A program made the position numbers and the translations under genes. Below the pieces are notes generated by a model. It did no database searches. It saw only the letters and a list, made by a program, of their open reading frames with translations, and was not told the DNA's origin. Below, in pieces: positions 18,406 to 27,078 of a stretch of DNA of 56,326 nt; positions within the stretch are counted from its first letter, which is position 1, and each line of letters begins with the position of its first letter. Origin of the DNA: an uncultured Clostridia bacterium (GTDB taxonomy: Bacteria; Bacillota; Clostridia; Christensenellales; CAG-314); NCBI GenBank assembly GCA_947625185.1, contig CANQNJ010000006.1, positions 1 to 56,326 of the forward strand. Direction: 5' to 3'.

Positions 18406-18433
18406 CACATCCGATTAGCAGTTCCACAAAAAA
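18406..18433 (+). repeat. Degenerate second copy of the tRNA-Thr 3' end
   Basis: Aligns without gaps to 16346-16373 (T-arm to CCA plus A-run), 24 of 28 positions identical, and is likewise followed by an A-run and terminator. It brackets the AbiE pair together with the intact tRNA. It may be an old attachment-site duplication or the stump of a lost tandem tRNA. Confidence 0.55.
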
Positions 18434-18461
18434 GCACCTCTTTTTAACGAGGTGCCTTTTT
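18431..18461. terminator. Bidirectional terminator
   Basis: GCACCTC (18434-18440) pairs with GAGGTGC (18449-18455). An A-run precedes and a T-run follows, so it can end the minus-strand peptidase transcript as well as a plus-strand one. Confidence 0.8.
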
Positions 18462-18508
18462 GCGCAAAGGTTATTTACGCAACTGCCATTCGACTATTAT
18501 CCCGAACG

Positions 18509-21292
18509 TCAATTGCAGAAGGCGTCGACGTAATCGCCGATATGCCGATAAAGCGTCTCCTCAAAGGGGCTGTCGAGCCCGCAGTAATCCAAAACGCCGC
18601 CCTCGCCCGAATATGTATAGGCGTCCATACGCGCTTCGTCGTCGCAATAAGTAAACAGCTTGAAATAAACGTCGCGCGCCTTGTCGAGACCTTCGCTCTC
18701 GGCAATCGTATACAAATCGATCGAGGGAAGAGCGCTCATCGCATACGAAATGTAATAGACGGCGTTATCGAAAGCGACATAATACCAATAAGCTTGGTTT
18801 CCGTTCGCTTTGAGGATCCTGCTCGCTTCAACGCCGTAGCTATCGAGGATCCTGCCGAAAAGATTGTGATAGTTGCCCGTAACGCTTGCGCCGCCGTATA
18901 CGCCCGTATATGCCGCCTGTTCCAACTCGTCCACCGCCGCCGACATACACACAGTCCAAAGGATATTCTCCAATTGATCTATCTCCAATCGGGTCATACC
19001 CGTGGTTACGTCCGCAGGCTTGTTCTCTTTCAGCCAGGCGAGGAACAACATCTCGTTGCCCTGACTGTGCGTCTCGTCGTGGTCGTAGCTAAGATACTGC
19101 TCGCCGTTGTAAAGATAGTTGTAATAATGACCGAATTCGTGTACAAAGGTAAACGCGTTGTCGTATGTGCTGCCGCTCTGAATATAGATCGCCGCCATAC
19201 GTTCGCCGGGGACGTTCATTGTATACGCGCCCTCGCCGCGCCCCGTAAAATAGTTGCCCGTACGGAACATATCGTTTGCCGCGTCGTAGAAGTCTATCGT
19301 CTTGTCGTTGCTGTTGTCGTACAGCCACTTGAAGTAATCGGCGATATAGTTCGTTGCGTCCTGCGATATAGTGCCTTCCACTATGCGTCCGCTGCTAAGC
19401 GCGTTGTAAAAAGAACTGTTCGCACCTCTGCCGACGCTTGTCGACATACCGTTCACAGCGACCAATGCAGGCGCAATGTACTGCTTGACAAACGCGTGCA
19501 TTTGCTCGGTATCGGCGGGGCTGTACTCGCGATTGTAAACATCGGCATAGGCATACTCGATGTAATTATTGTAACCGTAAGCGCGCGCCTCCTTATTGTA
19601 CGCGTTTACCAATCTGCCGTAAAGGTTGTTGATCGAATCGGTATTGAGAGGATATGAGTTGAGCAAATTGTAATATTCTTCGAGAATGGCGTCCACGTCG
19701 CTCTCTTCCGCGGAAACATACATCTCCGCATAACCCAATACTGCTTCTCTGTCCTCGCCGTAAATCGACCAAAAAGCGTCGCCGAGCAGCTCGTCCGCGT
19801 CGATAAACAGTTGGTAATACCGTTGAAAATTGGTAAGATAGCATTGATAGACGGAAGTGTAATTGTAATTGCGAACGTCGTAATACAACGTCGCCCAATA
19901 GTATTGATCCGTCAAGTAGCCGATATCCTGCTCGAACAAAAGGAAGTTCTCCGCAAAATCCGTTGCCGTGCCGCTCAATGCAGTGCGGCAAGCGTTGTAG
20001 TGAGAGGTGATATCTCTTTCTTTTGCCGAGTTGAATGTGATCATGTTGTCATACAGCCGTTCGCCCGCATTTCTGCCCATAACGTTGCAGCCCGCATAAG
20101 CGCATTCGACATACATAAAGTAACTGTCGCCGAAGTCGTGCGTGGTATGTTCGATGATCTCTTCCCACTTGGCGTACAGAGTGACGCTCTCGTGCAAGGG
20201 CGCAGGCGTATACGGTTCGGTGCAGTCCTCGTCTGCAAACCATCCGACAAATTCATAACCGCTGCGCGACGGGACGGGCAGCACGGGCGTTTCTCCGTCG
20301 TTGACGCGAATGTTCTGCTCTTTATCGTCATAGCCGAACTTCAACGTGACAGTCAGCAATTCGTTCCACTTGGCATACAGAGTGGTATCGTGCAATATAG
20401 GCTCACCCGAATAAGCGTCGGTACACAGCTCGTCGTAATACCAACCGTCGAATACATATCCCGAGCGCGTGGGATTGGAGGGTAACTGCACCGCTTCGCC
20501 CGATTTGACGGTAACTACCTTGCGCATACCGTCATAGAACTCGAAAATAACAGTGTATTCCTCCTTGATCTCCACCGCCGTCCACTTGGCGTACAGAGTG
20601 GCGTCGTGCAATATAGGCTCGTCTGAGTACTCTTCGGTAAACAGCTCGTCAAGATACCATCCGTCGAATATAAAGCCCTCGCGTTGTTGTAAATCGGGCA
20701 ACGGTGCCGATTCGCCATTGGCAACGAGTACGGACGTATCCGCATCGCCGTTGTTGTACACAAACGTTACCGTAAACTCTTCGGATGAGGGCAATTTCGT
20801 CCACTTGGCATACAGAATAATATCCTTGGTTACGGGCTGCATAGTATACTGCGTGAGACAACCGGGATCCATATACCATCCGTCGAAACGGTACCCGTCG
20901 TACTTGGGCGTAGGCAAACTTACGGGCAAACCTTCCGCCACCGTCAACACCGTATCGGCTGTGGATCCGTCGTTGTACACAAGCGTAACGGTATGCTTAG
21001 GCACGGAAGATAATTCCGTCCACTTGGCATACAGGTGGAAACTCTTGTCCATCGACGTATGCTCGACGAACGGAACGGTGCAAGCCTTATCGGTATACCA
21101 ACCGCCGAATACATAGCCATCCCGATGAGGAACGGGCAGATCGGCGTCGCTATCGTAAACGATGCGTTTGGCGGCGGACTCGCCGTAACCGTGAAGATAG
21201 GCGTATACTCTGCCGTCAGTATCGCAGGCAACGACGGACGCACACGTGAACACCATCACCGCAATCAACAACAGCGCAAGATATCTCTTCAT
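18509..21292 (-). CDS. Secreted M3-family oligoendopeptidase-like lipoprotein with five InlB repeats
   Basis: 927 residues. The N-terminus is a lipoprotein signal (hydrophobic core, lipobox VVAC at about residue 23). Five Listeria-Bacteroides/InlB B-repeats follow, each with an FxGWY core and an LYAKW end (residues about 30-370). A linker with CAYAGCNVMG leads to an M3-type metallopeptidase domain with HEFGH at 718-722, where the two His and the Glu are the zinc and catalytic residues. M3 oligoendopeptidases are normally cytoplasmic and untagged, so a lipid-anchored extracellular form is unusual. It could process peptides at the cell surface for import. It is transcribed alone from a consensus promoter. 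Confidence 0.87.
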   Translation of the reverse strand: MKRYLALLLIAVMVFTCASVVACDTDGRVYAYLHGYGESAAKRIVYDSDADLPVPHRDGYVFGGWYTDKACTVPFVEHTSMDKSFHLYAKWTELSSVPKHTVTLVYNDGSTADTVLTVAEGLPVSLPTPKYDGYRFDGWYMDPGCLTQYTMQPVTKDIILYAKWTKLPSSEEFTVTFVYNNGDADTSVLVANGESAPLPDLQQREGFIFDGWYLDELFTEEYSDEPILHDATLYAKWTAVEIKEEYTVIFEFYDGMRKVVTVKSGEAVQLPSNPTRSGYVFDGWYYDELCTDAYSGEPILHDTTLYAKWNELLTVTLKFGYDDKEQNIRVNDGETPVLPVPSRSGYEFVGWFADEDCTEPYTPAPLHESVTLYAKWEEIIEHTTHDFGDSYFMYVECAYAGCNVMGRNAGERLYDNMITFNSAKERDITSHYNACRTALSGTATDFAENFLLFEQDIGYLTDQYYWATLYYDVRNYNYTSVYQCYLTNFQRYYQLFIDADELLGDAFWSIYGEDREAVLGYAEMYVSAEESDVDAILEEYYNLLNSYPLNTDSINNLYGRLVNAYNKEARAYGYNNYIEYAYADVYNREYSPADTEQMHAFVKQYIAPALVAVNGMSTSVGRGANSSFYNALSSGRIVEGTISQDATNYIADYFKWLYDNSNDKTIDFYDAANDMFRTGNYFTGRGEGAYTMNVPGERMAAIYIQSGSTYDNAFTFVHEFGHYYNYLYNGEQYLSYDHDETHSQGNEMLFLAWLKENKPADVTTGMTRLEIDQLENILWTVCMSAAVDELEQAAYTGVYGGASVTGNYHNLFGRILDSYGVEASRILKANGNQAYWYYVAFDNAVYYISYAMSALPSIDLYTIAESEGLDKARDVYFKLFTYCDDEARMDAYTYSGEGGVLDYCGLDSPFEETLYRHIGDYVDAFCN

Positions 21293-21320
21293 AAGCCGCC
21301 CCCTTAATTAAAGTAAAATA

Positions 21321-21349
21321 ATTGTAGTATTTTGCAAAAAAATTGTCAA
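21321..21349 (-). promoter_or_regulatory. Promoter of the peptidase lipoprotein gene
   Basis: Minus strand TTGACA, 17-base spacer, TACAAT; AAGGGGG follows shortly before the ATG. Confidence 0.82.
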
Positions 21350-21383
21350 TAAAATTCTTTCCTATTGCTTTGCAATCCCCCGC

Positions 21384-21412
21384 AAAAAACAGCGCAGACA
21401 TCTGTCTGCGCC
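21384..21412 (-). terminator. Terminator of the trkA-trkH operon
   Basis: GCGCAGA pairs with TCTGCGC around CATC, followed on the minus strand by six U. It lies about 12 bases after the trkH stop. Confidence 0.82.
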
Positions 21413-21423
21413 GCGTCGTAGTT

Positions 21424-22929
21424 TTATCTCTTTATCCAGGTGGATGGGGCGAACGTGAGCAATATCGGATAAATCTCCAATCTGCCGATGAGCATCGCAA
21501 ACGAAAGAATAAGTTTGCTGAACCAATTGTACATATAATAGCCGCTCGCCACCACTCCGTAAGCGGGTCCGATATTATTGACGCAGGACACCGCCGCGGT
21601 TATATTTGCCTCCAACGTGAGCGAACTGCCCGCTTCAAGCCCGTGACCGGGATCGAGACACAGCAATATAAACGTGGCTGCAAGTATAAGCATATACAAA
21701 CCGAAATATCTTGCGGTGCCGCTCAAAGCCTCGTCGGAGACGGTCTTGCCTTCGAACTTGACGGCGTTGGCGTTTCTGGGGTGCAGGACGCGTCTCAATT
21801 CCTTGCGAACAGCAAGGCTGAGGATCGCCACTCTGCTGACTTTTAGTCCGCCGCCCGTGCTGCCCGCGCAACCGCCGATAAACATCAACAAAAACAGCAA
21901 ACTCTTGGAGAACAGGGGAAATACATTGATATCCCCCGCACTTGCGGGTATGGAACTGTACCCCGTGGTGCTGATGAAGGACGCCACCTGAAATACCGAA
22001 TGGCGCACCGCGTCGCCGACGCTGCTTGCAAAGGGAAGTTGAGCAAGCGCAAGATCGACGGACACCGCCGCGGAAGATATCGTTATTATCCCGATAAATA
22101 TCCACAATTCCTGCGACTTGAAAGCCGCCTTGAACTTACGCAATATCCACAGGTAGTATAAATTGAAGTTGATGCCGAACAGTATCATAAATATTGCTAT
22201 TATCCATTGACAAGCAGCATTGTAACCCGCGATACTGTCCGAACGCACGCCGAAACCGCCCGTTCCGGCGGTGCCGAATGCGTGTACGAAACTGTCGTAC
22301 AACGGCATACCCGCGATGACGAGCGCGATTATCTGCACGGCGGTAAAGCCGATATAAAGCAAATACAATATCTGCGCGGTACTGCGCGCACGAGGAACGA
22401 TCTTGTCCACAGACGGACCGGGCATCTCGGCTCGCAAAACGTGCATTCCGCGATTGGACGAACCGCTCTCAAACGCCATAAGAAATACGATGACGCCCAT
22501 GCCGCCGATCCAATGGGTGAAGCTGCGCCAGAACAGCAGCGCCTTGTCGGTGTCATAAAGCGAATCTATCCTGTCTCCCGTCAGTATCGTCGCGCCCGTC
22601 GTGGAGAAACCGCTGCACGTCTCGAAGAATGCGTCTATGTAATTGGGTATGGCGCCGCTTATAACAAAGGGAAGCGCTCCTATCGCGGACACATATATCC
22701 AGGAAAGCGCCACGATGATCAACCCCTCTCGGGAGAATATCGCCTTGGTTCTGGGACGGACGGCAAACGTAAGCACTACGCCTATGACAAGGGATATGCC
22801 CACGGTCGTCAGCAGCGCCCACCAACTGCTTTCGGCAAGACAGGCGGCAAGAATGGTAGGTATCGTCAACAGCAACGCCAACACGATTGCTATCTTGCCG
22901 ATCGTATTGAATATCACTCTGTAATTCAT
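21424..22929 (-). CDS. trkH: TrkH-type potassium uptake channel subunit
   Basis: 501 residues, around ten membrane helices in the four-fold pore-repeat pattern. Filter-like loops are visible, such as SGFSTTGATIL, GTAGTGGFGV, STTGYSSI and CVNNIGPAYG. TrkH conducts K+ (or Na+) across the membrane and is gated by the cytoplasmic TrkA ring. The trkA gene lies one base upstream, so the two form an operon. Length and repeats are complete. Confidence 0.95.
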   Translation of the reverse strand: MNYRVIFNTIGKIAIVLALLLTIPTILAACLAESSWWALLTTVGISLVIGVVLTFAVRPRTKAIFSREGLIIVALSWIYVSAIGALPFVISGAIPNYIDAFFETCSGFSTTGATILTGDRIDSLYDTDKALLFWRSFTHWIGGMGVIVFLMAFESGSSNRGMHVLRAEMPGPSVDKIVPRARSTAQILYLLYIGFTAVQIIALVIAGMPLYDSFVHAFGTAGTGGFGVRSDSIAGYNAACQWIIAIFMILFGINFNLYYLWILRKFKAAFKSQELWIFIGIITISSAAVSVDLALAQLPFASSVGDAVRHSVFQVASFISTTGYSSIPASAGDINVFPLFSKSLLFLLMFIGGCAGSTGGGLKVSRVAILSLAVRKELRRVLHPRNANAVKFEGKTVSDEALSGTARYFGLYMLILAATFILLCLDPGHGLEAGSSLTLEANITAAVSCVNNIGPAYGVVASGYYMYNWFSKLILSFAMLIGRLEIYPILLTFAPSTWIKR

Positions 22930-22930
22930 A

Positions 22931-24292
22931 TTACCTCAACATATCGCCGAGATCGTACAACCTTGCGTCCGTTGCAACGACTATTACGCTGTCCCCCTCG
23001 GCAATGATATCGTCGCCGCCGGGGATAATGGTTTCCTTGCCGCGAATTATGCCCGCTATGATGTAATTGGGCTTCAAACGCAGCTCTTTGAGTTGTTTTC
23101 CTATCAATTTGCAGTCGGAAAGCACGCGAAATTCCAACGCTTCGGCGCGATCGTCCATAAGGCTGTACATTGTCTCGACCTTGCTCGAAAAAGTATTGTT
23201 GAGAGCGCGCGCATACCTCGTCAATGCGTCGGCGACAAGTTTGCGCGGAGATACTATGCTTTCCAGACCCAGCTTCTCGGCAAGATCCGCAAGCTCGTTC
23301 TGATTGACCTTGGCTATCACCTTGGATACGCTCTGACTTGCCGCGTAAAAACTTATCAGTATGTTCTCCTCATCCGAACCCGTCAACGCTACGAATGCGT
23401 CGGTACTCTGTATCCCCTCCTCGCACAGCAGGTCGTGATTCATTCCGTCGCCGTGAATAAGCGTGGCGCCCGCGGGCAATATCTCCGCGAGATCGGTGCA
23501 ACGCTCCTCGTTGCGTTCGATTATCTTGACGTAATAACCGTTGCTTGCAAGCAATTTGGACAGATAGTACGCTGTCGTACTGCCGCCGAGGATCATCACG
23601 TCGCGCCACTGCTTTTGCGCTATGCCGATGCCTTTGAGAAACTTGTGCGTTTCGGCGCGTTTCATCATAAACGCCACCTTGTCTCCCTCTTTAAGCACAA
23701 ACGTACCTGTGGGGATGTGTACGGTGTTGTCGCGTTGAACTGCACACACGACGAATTCCGCAGGGCAGCGCTTGCGCAACTCCATAAGGCTGGTATCGCA
23801 CATATAGGTATTCTTGCGGACAATCATCTCCATAAGTTGAAGTTTCTTGCCGGCAAAGTTATCCACGGATACCGCCGAAGGCAATTTGAGCCAATCGAAC
23901 AATGTCTCGGCAGCGGTCAACTCCGGATTAAGTACCATCGAAAGTTCCAATTCGTTGACGATGAAGTTAAGCCCGTCCTCGTTGTAATCCGCTTCTCTTA
24001 TACGCGCCACGGTGTGCTTGGCGCCCATGCGTTTTGCGAGAAAACAGCTCAGCATATTGACTTCGTCCGACTGAGTGACGGCAATGAACAGATCTGCCTT
24101 GTTGACGCGCGCAGAGAGCAACATCTCGCGCGAGGTAGCGCTGCCGCACACAGCCATAACGTCATATGTGTTGGAAACGTTCTCGATAACTTCGGGGTCG
24201 GTGTCTATTGCAGTGATATCGTGGTTATCGTCCGTCATACTGTCTATGATAGATTTGCCCACCTTGCCGCAGCCCGCAATGATAATTCTCAT
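22931..24292 (-). CDS. trkA: TrkA, RCK-type regulatory subunit of potassium uptake
   Basis: 453 residues with two tandem RCK units. The first Rossmann fold begins IIIAGCGKVGKSI (dinucleotide-binding GxGxxG) and is followed by a TrkA-C domain (residues about 135-215). The second fold begins VMILGGSTTAYYLSKLL near residue 228, with a second TrkA-C at the end. It binds NAD(H)/ATP and gates TrkH. It is the first gene of the operon, behind a plausible promoter and an eight-base inverted repeat. Confidence 0.95.
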   Translation of the reverse strand: MRIIIAGCGKVGKSIIDSMTDDNHDITAIDTDPEVIENVSNTYDVMAVCGSATSREMLLSARVNKADLFIAVTQSDEVNMLSCFLAKRMGAKHTVARIREADYNEDGLNFIVNELELSMVLNPELTAAETLFDWLKLPSAVSVDNFAGKKLQLMEMIVRKNTYMCDTSLMELRKRCPAEFVVCAVQRDNTVHIPTGTFVLKEGDKVAFMMKRAETHKFLKGIGIAQKQWRDVMILGGSTTAYYLSKLLASNGYYVKIIERNEERCTDLAEILPAGATLIHGDGMNHDLLCEEGIQSTDAFVALTGSDEENILISFYAASQSVSKVIAKVNQNELADLAEKLGLESIVSPRKLVADALTRYARALNNTFSSKVETMYSLMDDRAEALEFRVLSDCKLIGKQLKELRLKPNYIIAGIIRGKETIIPGGDDIIAEGDSVIVVATDARLYDLGDMLR

Positions 24293-24317
24293 ACAAGTCC
24301 TCGTGTTTACGAAATAT

Positions 24318-24338
24318 ATGCGCTTTTGTCAAGCGCAT
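24318..24338. repeat. Inverted repeat before trkA (possible operator)
   Basis: ATGCGCTT, five bases, AAGCGCAT: a perfect 8-base palindrome in the trkA leader, 26 bases ahead of the start. It could be an operator or an RNA hairpin; no family assigned. Confidence 0.45.
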
Positions 24339-24353
24339 ACCGATACAGACTAT

Positions 24354-24382
24354 ATTTTATCACAAGAAAGCAACTATTGCAA
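24354..24382 (-). promoter_or_regulatory. Promoter of trkA-trkH
   Basis: Minus strand TTGCAA, 17-base spacer, TAAAAT, immediately behind the terminator of the preceding transcript. Confidence 0.55.
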
Positions 24383-24384
24383 CA

Positions 24385-24411
24385 CAAAAAAGAACAGCTT
24401 TTCCGCTGTTC
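24385..24411 (-). terminator. Terminator of the acyl-CoA ligase transcript
   Basis: GAACAGC (24392-24398) pairs with GCTGTTC (24405-24411); six U follow on the minus strand. It lies some 50 bases beyond the structured repeat element, so that element is transcribed with the gene. Confidence 0.78.
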
Positions 24412-24463
24412 TATGATAAAAATTCATGCTCTGTGAGAAATGTCCGGGTGTAAAATAAAAAAA

Positions 24464-24730
24464 CGACTTCTATATCAAAGAGGAATTTTCGCGCGCGATG
24501 CGCGTGCCGCGCATAATAGCGAACAAAGCGAAAATTCCGCCTGCAATCTCGGGCGTGTACCGAGATTGCAGCCCTTGCGGGGGCTGGCGGGGCATGCTAC
24601 TCCCCGCCGAAAGTACAAATAATGAAAGACGAGGTGTCCTCGGCTTCCTTAGTAGTCCGACCACGTCTGCGCTTGCGCCCCGCCAGGGGTCGGTTGCGCA
24701 GTCAACCGTACAGACGTGCGTTTGGTCGGA
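24464..24730 (-). repeat. Structured dispersed element, copy 1
   Basis: Shares two blocks with the copy at 46315-46694: 24541-24645 (100 of 105 identical, no gaps) and 24651-24730 (77 of 80). Between the blocks copy 1 has 5 bases where copy 2 has 115. It is dense in perfect stems: CTGCAATCTCGG/CCGAGATTGCAG (24541-24552 with 24560-24571), GGCGGGG/CCCCGCC, CGAGG/CCTCG, and an outer TCCGACCA/TGGTCGGA (24656-24663 with 24723-24730) enclosing CGTCTG/CAGACG and GGTTG/CAACC. Copy 1 also has GGAATTTTCGC/GCGAAAATTCC. It starts 15 bases past the ligase stop and ends before the terminator. No ORF inside is credible. Confidence 0.88.
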
Positions 24731-24745
24731 ATCTAATGGCAAAAT

Positions 24746-26314
24746 TCAATTGCGCTTCTCCAACTCGCGGTAATCTATCTTGCCGAGAGGGGTTCGCGGC
24801 ATCGAGTCTATTACTTCCACAAAACGCGGCACGGCGTATCCGATAAGATTACGTTTGCAGTGTTCCGTAACCCGCTGCGCCACCGTATCGGCGTTCATCG
24901 GCTTGTTCAACGTGACGTACACCTTGACGAACTGTTTGCCGTCTATCCTGACGCCGACGGCGCAAGCCTCGGACACAAAGTCCAATGTCTCGACGCAACG
25001 CTCCACCTGCGCGGGAAACACGTTGACCGCGGCTATCTTCAACGAGCGTTTCTTGCGGTCTATCACATACAGGTAGCCGTCGTCGAGATAACCGATATCC
25101 CCCGTACGCACCCAGGTGACGCCGTCGCGGACAGTAAAGCAATCATCCCCTTCGAGGTAACCGCTCATCATGCCCTTGCCGCAGACGGCTATCTCGCCCG
25201 TCGAACCTTGCGGCAACGGCGTTCCGTCGTCGTCCCATATCTCCGCCGCAAATCCCGGCATGGGACGTCCGCAGCTGCCCTTCTTGCTGTAATCGAAATT
25301 GTTGACTATGGTAACGCCGCACATCTCCGTCAAGCCGTAACCGCGCATAAGACGCGCACGCGTGCCGTATTTGCCGAGAATAGAGTCCACGCGTTCTACA
25401 AGGCTCTCCTCGCAGACGTCGCCGCCGCACCATATAACGTCGAGATTTTTCAACCCCTTGTTATCAAAAACGCCCTTAGACAACATTTTTTTGAGCATTG
25501 CCGGCACGACCGACCACACCCTTATGTTGTATTTGCCGATTATGCGCGCCACCGCTCTCGCGTCGAACTTGGGCACCAACACAAGACTGTACCCGACGCT
25601 GAGCGGTCCGTGCATCGCCGAACACAGTCCGTACGCGTGAAATACGGGCAGCGTGGCAAGATTGTAATCGCCGTGGCGCACGTCGGGGTGGTACATAGCC
25701 CACATTCCGTCCACCACTCCCTGAAACGCGTCGTTGGTAAGTTTGACGATCTTGGGCGAGCCGCTTGTGCCGCCGCTGTGCATATAGCAAAGTATATCGC
25801 CGCCGTCGCCTTCCGTTTGCGTGACGATATTTTCGCCCGTTTTCAGCAGTTTGCCATAGCGCATTATGCCGCGCAGACGCCTGCCGCTCGCCGCCGAATA
25901 CAGCTTGTAGACGGGCTTGCGCACGGAGACGTAATCGGCAATACTGCATCGTACCAATATCTGACCGAGCTTGGCGAGAGGTCTCTCGTCCTTTACCGTG
26001 GCGTCGTAAAAGAACAACACCTTCGATTGAGTCTTCTTCACGTTGGAGGCAAGCAGATTGGGCGGCACCAACGGATGCACCACGTTGGCGACTATCCCCA
26101 ACTTGCTGCACGCATAGAACAACGCCAGGCTCTGCGGACATGTGGGCAACTGCAACGTAACCACGTCTCCGCGAAGAAGCCCCAACGCTTTCAGACCGCC
26201 GGCGAGTCGCTCGACGTCGCGCAAAAAAAGTTTTATGGGAAGTTTGTGACCGTAATAAACGATATCGCCTTCGCGGTCTACTCCCTTTTGCAGAAATTCG
26301 TAACAAGTATTCAT
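24746..26314 (-). CDS. AMP-dependent synthetase/ligase (acyl-CoA synthetase-like)
   Basis: 522 residues with the full ANL-superfamily layout: phosphate loop HSGGTSGSPK near 179-188, A4/A5 region GYGLTEMCG, the ATP-ribose aspartate motif TGDIGYLDDGYLYVIDRKK, and the C-terminal catalytic lysine in PLGKIDYRE. It would activate a carboxylic acid as acyl-AMP and pass it to CoA or another carrier; chain length and acceptor cannot be read. The gene has a promoter just upstream but no good ribosome binding site, and the structured repeat follows it. Confidence 0.88.
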   Translation of the reverse strand: MNTCYEFLQKGVDREGDIVYYGHKLPIKLFLRDVERLAGGLKALGLLRGDVVTLQLPTCPQSLALFYACSKLGIVANVVHPLVPPNLLASNVKKTQSKVLFFYDATVKDERPLAKLGQILVRCSIADYVSVRKPVYKLYSAASGRRLRGIMRYGKLLKTGENIVTQTEGDGGDILCYMHSGGTSGSPKIVKLTNDAFQGVVDGMWAMYHPDVRHGDYNLATLPVFHAYGLCSAMHGPLSVGYSLVLVPKFDARAVARIIGKYNIRVWSVVPAMLKKMLSKGVFDNKGLKNLDVIWCGGDVCEESLVERVDSILGKYGTRARLMRGYGLTEMCGVTIVNNFDYSKKGSCGRPMPGFAAEIWDDDGTPLPQGSTGEIAVCGKGMMSGYLEGDDCFTVRDGVTWVRTGDIGYLDDGYLYVIDRKKRSLKIAAVNVFPAQVERCVETLDFVSEACAVGVRIDGKQFVKVYVTLNKPMNADTVAQRVTEHCKRNLIGYAVPRFVEVIDSMPRTPLGKIDYRELEKRN

Positions 26315-26332
26315 TGTCGTAAACTTGCATTA

Positions 26333-26361
26333 AGTATAGCAAAATATGCAAAAAAATGCAA
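26333..26361 (-). promoter_or_regulatory. Promoter of the acyl-CoA ligase gene
   Basis: Minus strand TTGCAT, 17-base spacer, TATACT, leaving a leader of about 12 bases before the ATG. Confidence 0.6.
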
Positions 26362-26409
26362 GATATATCTACGTTTATTACACTTTGCGATACGATGTAT
26401 ACGCAAAAC

Positions 26410-26438
26410 AAAAAAAATCGCCCCGACATTCGGGACGA
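26410..26438 (-). terminator. Terminator of the phosphoribosyltransferase gene
   Basis: TCGTCCCGA, loop ATG, TCGGGGCGA on the minus strand with one G-U pair, then eight U. Confidence 0.85.
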
Positions 26439-26460
26439 AATTTTTGATTCGTAAGGTTCG

Positions 26461-26997
26461 TTACAGCAACGGTATCACGCCGAGGAAACAAATATCCTTG
26501 CGTTCCGCCGCGGCGCCTTCCGCAAGCACAAAAGCCTTCTTGTGTATAATGCCGCCGCTCAGACGCACAAGTTCTTCGAGTCCCAGCAGGCTGTTGCCCG
26601 TGGATACCACGTCGTCCACTATGCCGACCTTTTTGCCGCGCATAAGCTCGGCGTCGTGTCTGGAAATATACAGTTTCTGTTCGCGTCCCGTGGTTATGCT
26701 GCTGTTGATCGCCACTTCGAGACCGTCCTGCATATACAGTTTCTTGGATTTGCGCGCAACGGCATAAAAAGGATGTCCGAGTTCTCGCGCCATAACGTGC
26801 GTAAGTTGAAGTCCCTTGCTCTCTGCGGTAAGCAATACGTCGCAATCGGATACGAGCTTGCTCAATTCCTTGCCGCAATGCTCCGTAAGCGCCACGTTGC
26901 CGTGCAGATTGAAGAAGGCGATATTGACGCCGCTCGGAAGGGGAATGACGGGAAGTTCGGCGGTAAAGCCGTGCAAATCTACCTTAAATGTTTTCAC
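26461..26997 (-). CDS. Purine phosphoribosyltransferase-like protein
   Basis: 178 residues, type I phosphoribosyltransferase fold. The PRPP loop VGIVDDVVSTGNSLLGLEEL lies around 123-142, and an adenine-PRT-like N-terminal region includes LLTAESKGLQLTHVMA. Adenine or xanthine phosphoribosyltransferases of this size salvage bases using PRPP; which base is not resolved. Translation starts at GTG behind GGAGGAAC. Confidence 0.8.
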   Translation of the reverse strand: MKTFKVDLHGFTAELPVIPLPSGVNIAFFNLHGNVALTEHCGKELSKLVSDCDVLLTAESKGLQLTHVMARELGHPFYAVARKSKKLYMQDGLEVAINSSITTGREQKLYISRHDAELMRGKKVGIVDDVVSTGNSLLGLEELVRLSGGIIHKKAFVLAEGAAAERKDICFLGVIPLL

Positions 26998-27078
26998 AAT
27001 GTTCCTCCTTTTTTTTCTGCTGTATTTATATGTATGTTTATTATATCGCGCGATACGTTCGCGTGTGACCGAAGTAAG

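Noticed and set aside
18300..18430. A complete second tRNA gene
   Set aside because: Only the T-arm-to-CCA part matches; no acceptor 5' strand, D arm or anticodon stem can be formed.
18452..19657. Plus-strand ORF of 401 codons opposite the M3 peptidase
   Set aside because: The minus strand has a signal peptide, InlB repeats and HEFGH; the plus frame has none of the marks of a protein family.
24464..24730. Structured element considered as an insertion sequence or integron attC site
   Set aside because: No transposase or integrase nearby, no target duplication seen, and no attC core-site pair; kept as an unclassified structured repeat.
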